This document shows positions 33,271 through 46,850 of a DNA stretch of 64,000 bases, piece by piece (within the stretch, counting starts at the first letter, position 1; every line of letters starts with the position of its first letter). This DNA is from Isoetes taiwanensis. Its lineage: Eukaryota > Streptophyta > Lycopodiopsida > Isoetales > Isoetaceae. A program made the translations under genes and the position numbers. The notes beneath the pieces were generated by a model. That model did not search any database, was not told where the DNA came from, and saw nothing but the letters and a program-made list of their open reading frames with translations. The stretch covers positions 3,939,815-4,003,814 of the forward strand of contig JAJEKV010000066.1 of assembly GCA_021234155.1 (NCBI GenBank), read 5' to 3'.

Positions 33271-36200
33271 AAGTAGGAGCTGGGGGCTTTTAACATTGGG
33301 CTTCTAGGTTTTAGAACATTGCCATATGTTCCTTTTCTGGCAATAATTCTAGTGTTGCTATCTCTTTCTCTGCTGAGTTCAGCTTTGATCCGAGCATGGA
33401 CCACCATTAGGTGGAAATGATTGTGAAGGTTATGACATTGGATCTGTGTCAGCTGAATTTAGAGGATATTCTTCAAGTGCCATTAACAAGTAGATGACTT
33501 CATCGACTAGTAACGTCAAAGTTTCTAAAAGAGGAGACCGGATATATCTCATAGGAAGTGCAACTATCTTAAATATACAGGCCCACGGTAGTATCGGATC
33601 TAGACATTAAACAAAGATGCTTATGGCTAGACTGCAACCGACTTCTTCCTCGTCAGCCCTGATACCCAGGGCAGCTACATCAACTTTGACAGCACCATCT
33701 CAAGATGATGATGATCTTCTACCTTAGAGAGAGATGGAGGTCAAACACAAGGAGGAACCATATGGGGGAGGGGAGAACCAAATACCAAAGCATTATTAAC
33801 TGATCAGTCAAGATTATAGTCCTGCACATGGATGCAAATAGACTTTTCTCAGGATGAGAAGTTGCACAGTTAGAAGTGGTAAAGCACTCAACATTGTCAT
33901 CATCCTTATAACAACAGCATGCAACCACAAAGACGGAGAATCAAATTAACAAAGTCAACACAACAGTATCAACTCTGAAGTTAGAAGAATCATCCTCAAA
34001 TCTCGTAACCTCAAGGCAGGATAAGTCAACATGAAAGATTGTAGAGAGTGGAGAACATTACCTTCAAGCCTTTGGGATGCGACAGCGAGACCTTATGTTG
34101 TCCATTACATCATCAAGTCCACTAATATGGATACCTTTAATGAAGGAAGTCAACATCAACATCGAGGACGAGCAAAGCCAAAATATGCTCGACAAAAAGA
34201 GCAGGGCACATGAATCATTATACAACAACTCCAAGGAGATCAGATTTTTCAACAAAATTATGGATCATCGCCTTGTACCCCAATGACCACCAGTTTTTAG
34301 CAAGCTAGAGGACCTATCGAATAGTTGAACATCTTAGAATTATGGGTAATAACATAATGATGGAATTGGGATGAAATTTCGAGTAGATTTTTTTCATTTT
34401 TTTGAAAGGACGGGTTCAATAATTGAGCAAAGCTTCAAGGATTGGGAAGAAAAACGTACGGAGTACTAAAGCTATATACATTTGCTGACAGATATCCAAT
34501 ATATTGGAACCTCTTCGTGAGCTTGATCATCTCGCTAAGCAGGATTCAATAATAGAATAACCGTCGACCATGTATACGATGAGTATCTCCACAATATAAG
34601 GAATAATCCGACTCAATGAAGAGAAGCAATATGGCAAGTCCGGCCAACTTCTTAGATAGCATCAATTCAAAGGTGGGACTATTTCAAGAGGATAATAATT
34701 AAGAAAGGGGAGATTCTAGAGTATAGATTAGATAAAACATTCCCTTGAGCTATTCATATGTTTTCCATTCACCTCCATGCCCAGATAAGGTGCATCTGAA
34801 ATTCACGCCCCGCTGGCATCGAGTCCTATATACACAATCAGGATTATTCTCGATTTAAGATCAGAACAATATACTTTATTACTAGCTGATCTATGTGGCA
34901 GAATAAAGTTGTAGTCTATGGCTGCATTTTCTTAGTGCAATTAGAATTTACTAAGTCATTGTAGATATGGATGTTAGATCAGACATTTGATAAGCGGATG
35001 TCTACAGGCATTTGCCTCAGAATACTTGAAGGACCTTTAGGGTTCTCTTTGAATGCTTACGTTGGTCTTAGCAATCTTCTTATATTACGTTGATTGTCCA
35101 AGATCCTTGCTTTATGCTTAAAAAATCTTCGACTTGGTTACCATATCATCCTGATTTTGAGAAGCCTTATTTTGCACAAACAGTGCTCAACTTCGTCCCC
35201 CAGGTTTAGCACCATTGTCTCAAAGGCCAAACAATACTATTGCTACAGAATAACTAGCTTTGTTTATGCTGGTTTGAGATATTTGAAAGAGTGATCAAGC
35301 AAAGGATCTAAATAAATATATGATAGAAGATGCACTTTTTGTTTTTCACACTATGAATCAGGTTGGTTTTGGCATATGTCAGCTGCCCAAGATCCTTGGT
35401 TTAATATGCTTGAAAAATGTGATATCATATCTTTCAAGTGAAGTTCTCAACTTTGCCACCAGACTTTGATTACATTGTCACCAGACCTCGATTACACATG
35501 AAATAGTTTCATTTGATATGGAATTAAACAAGAAATCGGATATCCACTTTTTGGTTTTCCTAAGAAAAAGTTCTTGGATACCTGTTGAAAGCCCATCTGG
35601 AATATTTTGTACAGTTGCATCTTATAGTTTTGTAATGTTAATTTTGTATAATTTTTGCCATTTTCTTAGATCCAGTATAAAGTGGGAAATGACTAGCGAT
35701 CAGTTCATTTTATTTTGGAACAAACTCCATAGTAATAAATTTATTGTGGCAACGTTGAATTCAATGAAAGTCAATGCCTAGTTCTCTCTATTCTATTTTT
35801 CAGTTGTCCATCACGAAATTTCAATGGTTCTCAAGCGGCATTTAGAATGTAAACTATGTACTTCCATGGCTGGTTTTGGAACTGCTTATATTGATAGATG
35901 TGCATATTGTGCTTTTGGACCCATTGTCTCTACGCAAGTGCAGATTGGATAATATTTGAAGTCTGCTTTTAGATAGGTATTAGAGTAAACCATAACTTGT
36001 ATTTACTTAGTGCGCTTATACATCAAACGACGTGCTTTTGTACTCATAATGTATTTGCAAAGAACTTGAATGTTAACAAGATTCGCATATTGTATTTTTG
36101 GACTCATTGTGTCTCTGTGCAAGTGCAATTGATAGTGATTTGAAGTCGGCATTAGAGTAAACCATAACCTATACTTATATATTGTGCTTACAACAAATAT

Positions 36201-36450
36201 TGTGCTTTTGGATAAATACTGGTTTTGCAAAGATCTTGAATTTTAACCAGTTAAGTGCTCTTGGAGGTAATTGATGATCTAGATTGTGTTTTTTGGAGTT
36301 TTAGTTTGTTGGAAAAGAATTAAGAAAGAAGAAATATTTTGTTCTTGGGTTTAACATCATGAGATTTGCATAAAGCTAATCCTCCTTTTTTTTCTTGTCA
36401 ACCATCATAAATTTGCTTTCTAAAGTTAGACATCCCATTTTTTTTTTGTT
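33270..36450. repeat. Long inverted repeat, right arm
   Basis: Pairs with 21,680-23,590 and 29,905-30,657 in reverse orientation. It lacks the tandem array and copia element, so those were gained by the left arm after the duplication, or the array was lost here. About 800 bp (35,290-36,090) have no left-arm partner. Confidence 0.8.
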
Positions 36451-38882
36451 TTTGCATCTACATAAAAAATAGAATATGGATTCAATAGATTGTCAAATCG
36501 AATCACCATGGACTATATATTAGACATCCCTTTTTTCTAATGCATTGCATTTACATATACATTATGCCTGATATATAGACACTAAAAAGGAACAATTTTT
36601 TTTGAAGGACGAGCCTTTATTATCCAGAGAAAGTTACAGAGTACAATGGGGACTAATAACTCAGTGGAGAGAATGTCCACCAGAGCAAAACCACCCCACT
36701 CAAATACAACATCTAAACAATATGAAGAGCAAGCAAAAACTCATAAGTAAGTATGAATCTGAAGATAGTGCTCCCAAATACGGCTCTTCACCTCATTAGC
36801 AATTGATGAGCACCTGAATGCTTTGACAATTCGTTGTTGGGCATCAAGAAGGACCTGTGCATCTGAACAACCAAGACCTTTGAATATGAGAAGATTCCTT
36901 CTTTTCCAAATGGACCAGATGATCCATGCAGAAGCCAAATGAAACGCCCTTTTTGCCAAATTATCCCAACTACTTGGATAAACTGCTAATAACACCTGCT
37001 GGCTATTCAAATTGCAATGAAAGAGGCCTTGAAGCCACAATCAAGCATGTCTGACATGTCTACATTGGAAGAAGCAATGCTCAATTGTCTCGCCCCCTCA
37101 GGCACATAAGGGACAAAGTGCGCACACCTCTCGGATCTAAATCAGGCACCGAATAATATTAACGCTTGAGATAACGATGAGTGACTTGCCACCATAAAAC
37201 AGATACTTTGGGATGGAGTAGTTTATCCCATACCCATTTCCATACTGCTTTCTGCCGATCCCTGGGAATGACCAAAGGCCACTTGGACGAAGGAGGCAAG
37301 ACGTCAGCATCAAGCAAGACCTTGTACATGGAATTCACCAACTTATCTGCTTTGACATGCTCATGAACTACCCACGGCTGGGGGTCATCCACTTGTGCTA
37401 CTGGAGGAAGAATTGAAGACACCTTCTGCCAAATAGCTCAATACCACCTTAAAAGGAGGAACTTAGCTCTAAACCCCTCCCATGTCAGCAACTGCCTTTG
37501 ATTATTATACCAATCAGATATCATATGCACACTGCCGCCTCCATCGACGCCGCCAATGGGTGGATCAAGCAACCAGAGGACCACCATCCAATGGAATCCA
37601 CCAACAACTTGGCCATGCTAGTGTGCTAAGATGGTGAAAATGAAGTCTCCCATGCAACTAGCAATCCTCTAAGAAATGGGGATGCATTAGGGTATGCCGT
37701 CAGTGGATAGAACAGAGCTCAGGGGAAAAGTGGCCTAAGAGACCGAGACCCAAAAGAAATGCACATTTGCAAAGACTGATAAACAAGGCGAGAACCCGGG
37801 GACTCATCGACATTATTCAAAATTCTCCAAATGAACTTAGAAATCATCACCTTGCTCTGCAAAAGAAAATTGATCATTCCAAGGCCGCCAAAATGCTTTG
37901 GCAACATGCACTTTTCCCAACTGAATTTGACTAAAAAGGAACAATACAACACTTCAAGTTACTATGCGAAGTAAAGGAACTTAATACTTTAAATTGATGC
38001 TACTTGGCTATAACTATCGAATTTGAAATTTGGGCCTTATGATCTTGGGTATTTCTCTATAGCTTGGGTATCCTTCCTTAACTATCACCTTAAAATTTAG
38101 GCTTTATCACCTTAATACCTTAGGCTTTATCAACTATTTGGCAGAATTGAGACACAACTAGTCAACAAATAATCCACGATATATTTAAGTCCTGACATCT
38201 AAGTCCACAATAGTTTTAGGTCCCAACAACTAAGTTCGTGATAAAGCAGACCTCAGAGAATAAAGCATGCTAATTATCCAACCTCAGAGACATTTTTCAT
38301 CTCATCAAGGCCATGAGCTGCAAAGCATTTGTGTTTATTAAGTCTTAACCTCTAAAGGGGAAGTTTACTATTCATAAAAGAGATATTAAAACTGAGAACG
38401 TTGAGAGTTTCATCACGGGATCCCTGAGTGGAGACATCGTCTTTCCAAAGCTGAAGCAGAAATCCACTTTGGTTTGATGCCAAGAGCCTAGTGTTCTGGA
38501 ACCAGTGTGGCAAATTTAAGTTATTTACTGTATTTTTGTTGATACACTTTTTTGAATTGGATATGCCAATTGACACACTTCTACATTTTTTACGTCTCAT
38601 TTGATGCGTTGTGAACACCATTCACACCTTGTTTTAAGTTATCAAATGAAAAAAATGATTTGAAATTTCAAACAACAAAAAAATTACCTAATTTTATGGA
38701 ATACTAATTCTTCTTGCTTTACTCTATTATAGATTTCATGCCAATCAACACGTTATTGATTCCGATCCTATTGAGGAAACATGTTATTCTAGAAGGAGAA
38801 AAAATTGTATTGGGAGAAATTAATTTTGAAATTTTTTTATTATATGCCATAATGTTGTAAGCATAATAAACTTAATGGCATA
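35635..38882. repeat. 1.9-kb tandem duplication, copy A (with LINE insertion)
   Basis: Repeats directly at 38,883-46,046 once insertions are removed. The first part also belongs to the right inverted-repeat arm. Copy A carries the LINE at 36,597-37,929 and preserves the empty sites for both insertions of copy B (near 35,915 and 38,083). Confidence 0.85.
36597..37929 (-). mobile_element. 5'-truncated L1-type LINE with 16-bp target duplication
   Basis: Flanked by ACTAAAAAGGAACAAT at 36,581-36,596 and 37,930-37,945. Poly(A) (T run on the plus strand) lies at its 3' end next to 36,597. The minus strand encodes the reverse-transcriptase C-terminal region: WEKCMLPKHFGGLGMINF (about 37,900), PKVSVLWWQVTHRYLKR (about 37,190) and the WLQGLFHCNLNS...IWSIWKRRN stretch (37,040 on), i.e. 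the zf-RVT region. The unoccupied site, ACTAAAAAGGAACAATACAA, is present in copy B at about 41,173. Confidence 0.93.
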
Positions 38883-39161
38883 AATGTTAATTTTGTATAA
38901 TTTTTGCCATTTTCTTAGATCCAGTATAAAGTGGGGAATGACTAGCGATCAGTTCATTTTCTTTTGGAACAAACTCCATAGTAATAAATTAATTGTGGCA
39001 ATGTTGAATTCAATGAAAGTCAATGCCTAGTTCTCTCTATTCTATTTTTCAGTTTTCCATCACGAAATTTCAATGGTTCTCAAGCGGCATTTAGAATGTA
39101 AACTATGTACTTCCATGGCTGATTTTGAAACTGCTTATATTGATAGATGTGCATATTGTGC

Positions 39162-40504
39162 TAGGGAACCGCCCCCTTTGAGGGGTTTCGGCAGAAACCG
39201 CAATGGCCAGCCCATGGCGAGCGGCGTTAGCCAATGAACGGCGGCGGCGGCCGGTTTCCAACCGGAAACCCCGAAAAGGGGCGGCTCCTAAGCCGTAATC
39301 CACCGTGAGGTGGAAATTCCGTCGCCACTTTTTTCAATTCTATTTTTTTGGTCCGCTATGGGCGGAGTCTCGAAGCCTGGCGATGGCGATCTCGGTTCAC
39401 GAGGCATTTGATCTCATTTCAACATTTTTGAGGTCCCGCTTTATGGGCTTTTGTATATCTTGTCTTTTTTTCATTTGCATTATCTTTTTTTGTTTAACAT
39501 CTTACCTCTTGTCTTTGCAGATATGGAGATCTTGGACGCTTGATATGGCGTAAACAGTGTGACGGATCGGTGAAATGGAGCTATTGATGCATCCTGTGCT
39601 GTCTTTTGTTGAAAAAGAGGAATGCTCTGTTCTGATTTCGTGGTTTTCAAGATCCCACTGCTTCGAGCTACCTCTCTGTCGAGTTTTTTTTTTTCAAAAT
39701 GGAAAAGCACCGGTGATCTGGCTCCATGAGGCGATGGAGGTCATTTTGAGGTTCTATGTGCTTTCTGTAGAGTTCTTCGTTTAAATGCATCATGACTTAC
39801 TGATGTTTTCCTTGTTTTCTAGGTTTTGAAGGATTTTTGTGGTGGCTCGAAGATCCGGCCATATGAAACCCCATGTTTTTGTTCCAAAATATCTTTGGAG
39901 CTTATTAGCATCAGCAACATATTTTTTCTGAGGCCCTTGCAGCAGCTTGGAAGCCTGAAGGTCCTTATCATCGCTTTTCCTTCTTTCCAGCTTTAAAGAT
40001 TACTCTTTGCTTTAGAGCTCTGCTTTTAATAAATATTACTCTTTGCTTTAAAGATTCAGAGAAAAGGGTCTGAATACACCGATACAGGGTTTGGGCTGCT
40101 GCACAGACTTTGGGGCTTCTTTCTTCGTTCTGATTCTGCCTTCTTTGCGTAGCTTAGTCTACATGCTATAACAAAAGCGACAGATGCTTGTATTTGAGAT
40201 TTCACATCTGTTACAAAATGTTTATTACAGCTTCGACCACAGCTTTCTTCGATTATAGTTATGGCGAGTGAGGACACAGCTGCAAGAGACCACATTTGTA
40301 TACTCATTTGATAAGAATATGAAGTTCTTAGTGCACTGAATTTGAGTGTCGCAACTGTGTTTAACTTTTGATGTAAATTTTGATGGTTAAGAAAGGAGCT
40401 GTGGCGGCACTATAAGCGGCGCTGCTAGAAACTTACAACCCAAAAATTACCTGAAATAAACAATTAGTGGAAAATCGAGGAATTTCCACCTCCTGGTGGT
40501 TTAC
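39162..40504. mobile_element. Composite DNA-transposon-like insertion with 4-bp target duplication
   Basis: Absent from copy A, where the site reads ATTGTGCTTTTGG (35,911); here GTGC flanks both ends (39,158-39,161 and 40,505-40,508). Two parts: a 131-bp foldback (39,162-39,292) whose ends TAGGGAACCGCCCC and GGGGCGGCTCCTAA are inverted repeats, and a segment 39,294-40,504 with terminal inverted repeats of about 26 bp (starting GTAATCCACC; ending with the complement of GTAAACCACC). No transposase frame seen; the plus frame 39,305-39,553 has no known domain. Probably non-autonomous; superfamily undecided. Confidence 0.65.
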
Positions 40505-41321
40505 GTGCTTTTGGACCCATTGTCTCTACGCAAGTGCAGATTGGATAATATTTGAAGATTGGATAATATTTGAAGTCCGCTTTTAGATAGGTATTAGAGT
40601 AAACCATAACTTGTATTTACTTAGTGCGCTTATACATCAAACGACGTGCTTTTGTACTCATAGTGTATTTGCAAAGAACTTGAATGTTAACAAGATTCGC
40701 ATATTGTATTTTTGGACTCATTGTGTCTCTGTGCAAGTGCAATTGATAGTGATTTGAAGTCGGCATTTATACTTACATATTGTGCTTACAACAAATATTG
40801 TTCTTTTGGATAAATACTGGTTTTGCAAAGATCTTGAATTTTAACCAATTAAGTGCTCTTGGAGGTAATTGATGATCTAGATTGTGTTTTTTGGAGTTTT
40901 AGTTTGTTGGAAAAGAATTAAGAAAGAAGAAATATTTTGTTCTTGGGTTTAACATCATGAGATTTGCATAAAGCTAATCCTCCTTTTTTTCTTGTCAACC
41001 ATCATAAATTTGCTTTCTAAAGTTAGACACCCCATTTTTTTGTTTTCGCATCTACATATATAATAGAATATGGATTCAATAGATTGTCAAATCGAATCAC
41101 CATGGACTATATATTAGACATCCCTTTTTTCTAATGCATTGCATTTACGTATAAATTATGCCTGATATAAAGACACTAAAAAGGAACAATACAACACTTC
41201 AAGTTATTATGCAAAGTAAAGGAACTTAATACTTTAAATTGATGCTACTTGGTTATAACTATCGAATTTAAAATCTGGGCCTTATGATCTTGGGTATTTC
41301 TCTCTACCTTGGGTATCCTTC

Positions 41322-44300
41322 CATGCCCTGGTGCTGGACAGACTACAACTGCAGTATTTGAGGGTGAGAAACCCGACCAGAGTCGGGGGGCCAAACATGA
41401 GACCCCGACTGGTCAAATTCACAGTGCTGGACCAGGCATCGAAGGCTCTATTGCTGCAACGCGCTAGCCAGTTGAAGGGGACATCAATATACTTGGACAC
41501 AGATCTTACTCCAGTGCAATAAAAAGAGAGACGAGAGGAGTTCACAAAAATCGACATGTCGACAAAAGGGGATCGGCTGAGCTTGGTTAATGGCAAGATG
41601 AAGGTGTTTGTACCTCCGCGCCAACAAGAGAGAGGCGGGGCGATGGGGCGAGGACATCTAGACCTTTCACCTCCCAGGCGGCAAATCGATGCAATAGCCG
41701 GGACCCAAAGGTTTCGGGCACCACTGAATGGCCCCTCGCAACCTCCTCGTGAGTCGGTGCAGGGACAACCGCCCGGCGGCATAGGGGGACAGATCTCCGA
41801 CTTGTATCATGGAACCGGTAGGGGATTCCGAAGAAGGGCAGCCGCCTTATTGGGACGCCACCGTATGGACATCATCTTCTTGCAAGAGACATGGGAATAT
41901 CGTGGGCATCACGGACATCCCGGATACCGCTTCTCGCCGCTAATGCGCCATGGCAAGCGAGGATATGGAGGGGTGGCATGCTACTTGGAGATGCTATAGC
42001 AGCCACGGCCTCGCTCCACAAGGCTGAAAGACTTAACCGCTACTTGTGGGTGAGAGTACTGGAGCCTCAGCATCGTCCATTGTTTATTGCATGCTGTTAT
42101 ATACCCCATGCAGCCTCTAAGTTCTACCAGGTCCAGGAGGCAGACACGGATGTACAAATGCCTTATAGAGATGCAGATGATGACATAAGCAATATCGCCA
42201 ACAAGGGCATGTGCTCTTGTTAGAGATTTCAATGCCCGAGACCGACATTTGCCGGTTTGCTACCTTCCAGGGAGAGGCCGATTCTGACCCACTCTAGCTT
42301 GAAACAGCTGCACCCCAACATGCCAGACAGTCTCAAGATACAGTCACCAACGCCTTTAGAAGGGAGTTGGTTCAACTCTGTCAGGTCTTTGACGTGGTAG
42401 TGTGCAATGGTACGATCGTGATGGCCTTGAATCAGGGGGTTTTACTTGCAAGAGCGATAGACATGATGGTGGAGCTAGCGTGGTAGACTATCTCCTTGCT
42501 CCAGTGGTAGGACTTGACATGATCAGCGAGCTCTCAATTGGCACACGAACACAGAGGCTTTATCGGACCGCTTATCCACTTTATGTCACCGTGGATTGGG
42601 AGCACTCATTAAGCAATCATAGAGTAGAAACCAGTGGGCTGAGATATACCCCTACTACCAAAAAGCAAGCGTAATATGAGTTCTGTTGGAACGGAACGGC
42701 AGGGATTGATGCCCTTTGCACGCTACATGATAGGTGGGAGTGGCTTGTAAACGCCTTTACTCACGCAGTTTAGTGCATGCTTACCGAGGGATCGATCGCG
42801 AATGGACATCGCAGCAGCCCGGCCGTAATCCCCCGGTTTGACGCCGAAAGTGCAAGGCTCTAAAGACCCAACCGCACTCCTCGCCTCGTGATCCACACCG
42901 CGTAAACAAGACATTCGTGACTATAGAGCATTCTTGAAATCCAAAAAGCATGCATACATTGCAGACCATCAGCCAGCCAGCATGTTTGATTTGTTGATGA
43001 CCGTTTTAAAGCCTTCGGCGTGAGGGTGTTGTACAAGAGGCATCAACCACCCTGCAATATTACCTACCATAGATGGATGCATCGCTGGAGGAGTTGTATG
43101 ATCCCTAGGAGCAAAGTCTGGCCGGGTTCCCATCAGGTAGGAGAAATGTCACTCACTAAGGAAGACATCCAACAGGCCTTAGACACTGGCTAATGGCAAA
43201 AAGAAGGACTTGCGTGACTTCGCCGAAGTTATTGAAATGGAGTGGGCCGCTTTACTAGGGCCTCTCACAAGAATCATTAACCAGGCCATAAGGGATAATG
43301 GGGAGTGGATGGTTAGCAAGGTCACCCCAATTCATAAGACAGTAATAGGGATGATTCGCTAACCACCGCGATGATCATGGTGAGCCCATTACCGCAAAGG
43401 GTGTGGTGGAGAAGAAGTTAACTCTGGCAATGAGGAAGTTGAGTGCGGCAGTTGGCAGCGGGTTTCGCCCACCCACCCATCGACATATATATTCACTCTC
43501 GTAATCCTTATGGAAGCTACCGCAATGCGGGCGCGGACTGCATTTGTTTCATAGATTTCAAGATTCAAGATATGATATGGTCTGGGGAGGGACTGTGGCA
43601 AAGATTTGCAGGCGCTGATGCCCCACAGACTTACAAAATGTCATCTATAGACTCTATGATGGGATATATGCCGCATTGCCTCGCATCGGGGATCGCCAGT
43701 TGCTAGCACCATAGGGGTTAAACAGGGATGTCCGCTATCTCCAACGCCTTTGGTCTCTACATTGACAAGTTGGAGACTTGGATGCAAGAATATGAAGGTG
43801 GCCCGCAGCCTATCGTGAGGCATACAAGATAAGGCAATTGCTCTATGCATATTTATGTAGACTTGCTATCCCATACATCCCAAGAGTATGCAGCAGCATT
43901 TGGACGCCTTAGTGGGTTCCGTGGACACAACAGGAATGATGGTGAACCCGCGCAGAAACTAAGCTCCGGCGGCTCCTTCCTGGCAAAGATGATATCCCGC
44001 GATCTCTATTACGCAGGGATTTAAGGTGGATGTTGTAAGGACCTTCAAGTATCGGGAATCGACTTTTGCGCTTAGCATGTTATGGGATGACGGTGGAAAC
44101 ATCGGTCGGGCGGATGGAAAGCCCCTCAGATGCTATGCGTAATAGCCGCTACGTAATAGACCTATGTGATCGGGCAACGAGTGCACCCTCGCTCGCAGCA
44201 CTCGCTGAACCAAAGATTGTTGTACGGGTAGAGGTCCGGGTCCAAAGAATTAGCAAGAGCACCCGGGATAAGCTAGAGAGGGTGCAAAAGGCCTCTTTAA

Positions 44301-45242
44301 CATACACTCTAGGTATCAAGGACACCTGCGGCCTTATCGATTTTGCTATATGAGACCGGGTTTTGGCCCCCGCGAACATTCCGCTATATGCTGCGGTACA
44401 CCTTGCATATTTCCACAAGGTCACCAAGATGGATGCACAACGCCTTCCCCGAGGGCTTTGTTATTGGCACAAGAGCCACAACGACCGAAGAGGGTATGGC
44501 AGGAGCACCGCCGTGGTTTGCAACGCGGGTTCATAGACTACCGCCAGATTGTGGCTATGCCTCGATGCCCGCAGACAAGCCGCGACACTTAATGAGCGCT
44601 TTGCCACCACTATGTGGAATGCCCACCGCAAAGCCTAAAAAAAGCAGCACTACCACACGCAGTTAATCCAACACCGGAACATGGCCCACACCAAGCATTT
44701 CTTGAAAGCGCATATATCTATGAAGAAACGGAGAGCTATTGCCTTGTGGGGATGGGGTCCCATCATCTCTAATTGAAACAGTTGTTGGACTACGATGGAG
44801 GGGCGAGAATCCTCTAAGATGAGAGAATATGCCTGTTGCCACATGCGACAAGAGAGGATGAGCACCATGCTCGCAAGAGTGTCCGATATACGCGATATCC
44901 CAGCAACACATGCCGATCTTAGATGCTCGCGCACCACAAGATTAATTGCCGGCATCGCCAATGGTTGCACGCCTCGGATCCTACATTTTGCAAGTCTCTA
45001 TCGCCGAGAATCCCTTTACGTGACAAGGGATCCGAGAGCCTACTACCGTGGTTTTTCCTCCCATGTGGGGGTTTTTTCATCCCAAGAGTAGGGACACATT
45101 GTATAGTAGCATTTGTGTCTTTTGGTGTTGTTTTATCTGCTTTGTGTAATCGTGATGTACCGGCCTCATAGGTCAAGTTTGGCCTCCATGGACATTAAAA
45201 TATACTTCCTTCCTTCCTTCCTTCCTTCCTTCCTTCCTTCCT
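41322..45242 (+). mobile_element. LINE with (CTTC)n tail, truncated within ORF1
   Basis: Inserted in TATCCTTCC/TTAACTATC, intact in copy A at about 38,083. Plus-strand order: end of ORF1 (41,331-41,522, RPRLVKFTVLDQ and LKGTSIYLDTDLTP, the RNA-binding C-terminus type); endonuclease (GRHRMDIIFLQETW at about 41,850; GYGGVACYLEML); reverse transcriptase (TRIINQAIRDNGEWMVSKV at about 43,270; ICFIDFK...MIWSGEGLW at about 43,545; GLYIDKLETWMQ-like at about 43,750); then TFKYRES at about 44,043. The YADD region is degraded (LLYAYL, about 43,835). The 3' end has about nine CTTC units (45,205-45,242) instead of poly(A). Many frame shifts. Confidence 0.88.
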
Positions 45243-46046
45243 TAACTATCACCTTAAAATTTAGGCCTTATCACCTTAATACCTTAGGCTTTATCAACTA
45301 TTTGGCAGAATTGAGACACAACTAGTCAACAAATAATCCATTTATATATTTAAGTCCACGACATCTAAGTCCACAATAGTTTTAGGTCCCAACAACTAAG
45401 TTCGTGATAAATTTTACCTCAGAGAATAAAGCATGCTAATTATCCAACCTAAGAGACATTTTTCATCTCATCAAGGCCATGAGCTGCAAAGAATTTGTGT
45501 TTATTAAGTCTTAACCTCAAAAGGGGAAGTTTGCTATTCATAAAAGAGATATTAAAACTGAGAACGTTGAGAGTTTCATCCACAGATCCCCGAAAGTGGA
45601 GACATCGCCTTTCCCAAAGTCGGGGCGTAAACCACTTTGGTTTGATGCCAAGAGCCTAGTGTTCTCGAACCAAAAGGTGGCAAATTTAAGTTATTTTTGT
45701 AGATTGTTGATACACTTTTTAGAATTGGATATGCCAATTGACACACTTCTACATTTTTTATGTCTCATTTGATGCGTTTGAATACCGTTCACACCTTGTT
45801 TTAAGTTATCAAATGAAAAAAATGATTTGCAATTTCAAACAACAAAAAAATTACCTAATTTTATGGAATATTAATTCTTCTTGCTTTACTCTATTATAGA
45901 TTTCATGCCAATCAACACGTTATTGATTTCGATCCTATTGAGGAAACATGTTATTCTAAAAGGAGAAAAAATTGTATTGGGAGAAATTAATTTTGAAAAT
46001 TTTTTATTATATGGCATAACGTTGTAAGCATAATAAACTTAATGGC

Positions 46047-46762
46047 ATCGATCCGGTAGCATTATTAAGTACACATAATTTGGACCTATACAAGGCAACC
46101 CTAAAGTATTTTGGGTTTTAATTTGGTTTGACACACTTGATAATTTTTAGTGTGGACGGATCATGGTTTCCTTGTATTTCCCTATGATCTTAGTCTGTGA
46201 TAGCCCCCTAATTTCTGTATTCAATTCTTCCCAATGGTTTCTTTCATTTTGTTTCCCGTGTTGCTTCAACAATTTTCCTTTTATTCTCGTGACTTGACCC
46301 CTTCATTATTCGAGGCCTTCATTTTGCCATATCAATTCCATCTTATCTCCATAGGTACTTTTCTTCTATGGGGTTTTTGTGGTTGCTTCTCCGTTTACAT
46401 GATAAAAACGTTGTCATTTCATTCATCTCTATGTTTTCTCATGGGTAGGTAATTCTTCACGTACTACAACTCTTGTACTACTTGCTTTCTCTTTCCATAT
46501 TTGCCTAGCTTTCTTGACCAAGCTAGCAAGATTCCATAGCAATATTTTTATTTTATTGTTTTTTTCGCAGATTCTTATCTTCATTTGGCGATGACGTAAT
46601 TTTGTTTTTTTGGGGAAGGGGGGAGGAGGGGATATTCCTCGTCCCGGAACTCAAGGTTTTGAAACACCACCGGATCCCATATCTTCCACCCAATTGGTGG
46701 CCTTGCAAAAATCATTATCTCTCCATGAGCCTTATATGACATATTCATCAAAAATTGACTTA
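46047..46762. other. Non-coding flank of the duplication with an aspartic-protease-repeat remnant
   Basis: Pyrimidine-rich, no gene recognised. The end (46,725-46,762) matches the short flank ATATGACATATTCATCAAA seen beside the aspartic-protease fragments at 55,410 and 57,285, so this is the left side of that repeat, cut by what follows. Confidence 0.5.
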
Positions 46763-46850
46763 TTCGATGGCGATGGCGATGGCGATGCGAGGGCGATGGC
46801 GATGGGGCGATGGGCAATGGGCAATGGCGGCGATGGGTGATGGGCAACGA
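46763..46850. repeat. Imperfect (GATGGC)n microsatellite
   Basis: Run of GATGGC and GATGGG variants directly at the point where homology to the 55.4-kb and 57.3-kb repeats breaks off. It may be the simple-repeat tail of a minus-strand element, as seen for other LINEs here, but I cannot read a LINE domain next to it. Confidence 0.6.

Larger units (their letters stand above)
38883..46046. repeat. 1.9-kb tandem duplication, copy B (with two insertions)
   Basis: Starts at the junction GGCATAAATGTTAATTTTG and ends at AACTTAATGGCAT near 46,046, where the flanking sequence changes. Contains the composite at 39,162-40,504 and the LINE at 41,322-45,242. An 18-bp internal duplication (GATTGGATAATATTTGAA) is at about 40,542-40,578. 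Confidence 0.85.

Noticed and set aside
39305-39553. 82-codon plus-strand ORF as a membrane protein
   Set aside because: Hydrophobicity comes from T-rich DNA inside a non-coding insertion; no homologous family recognised.
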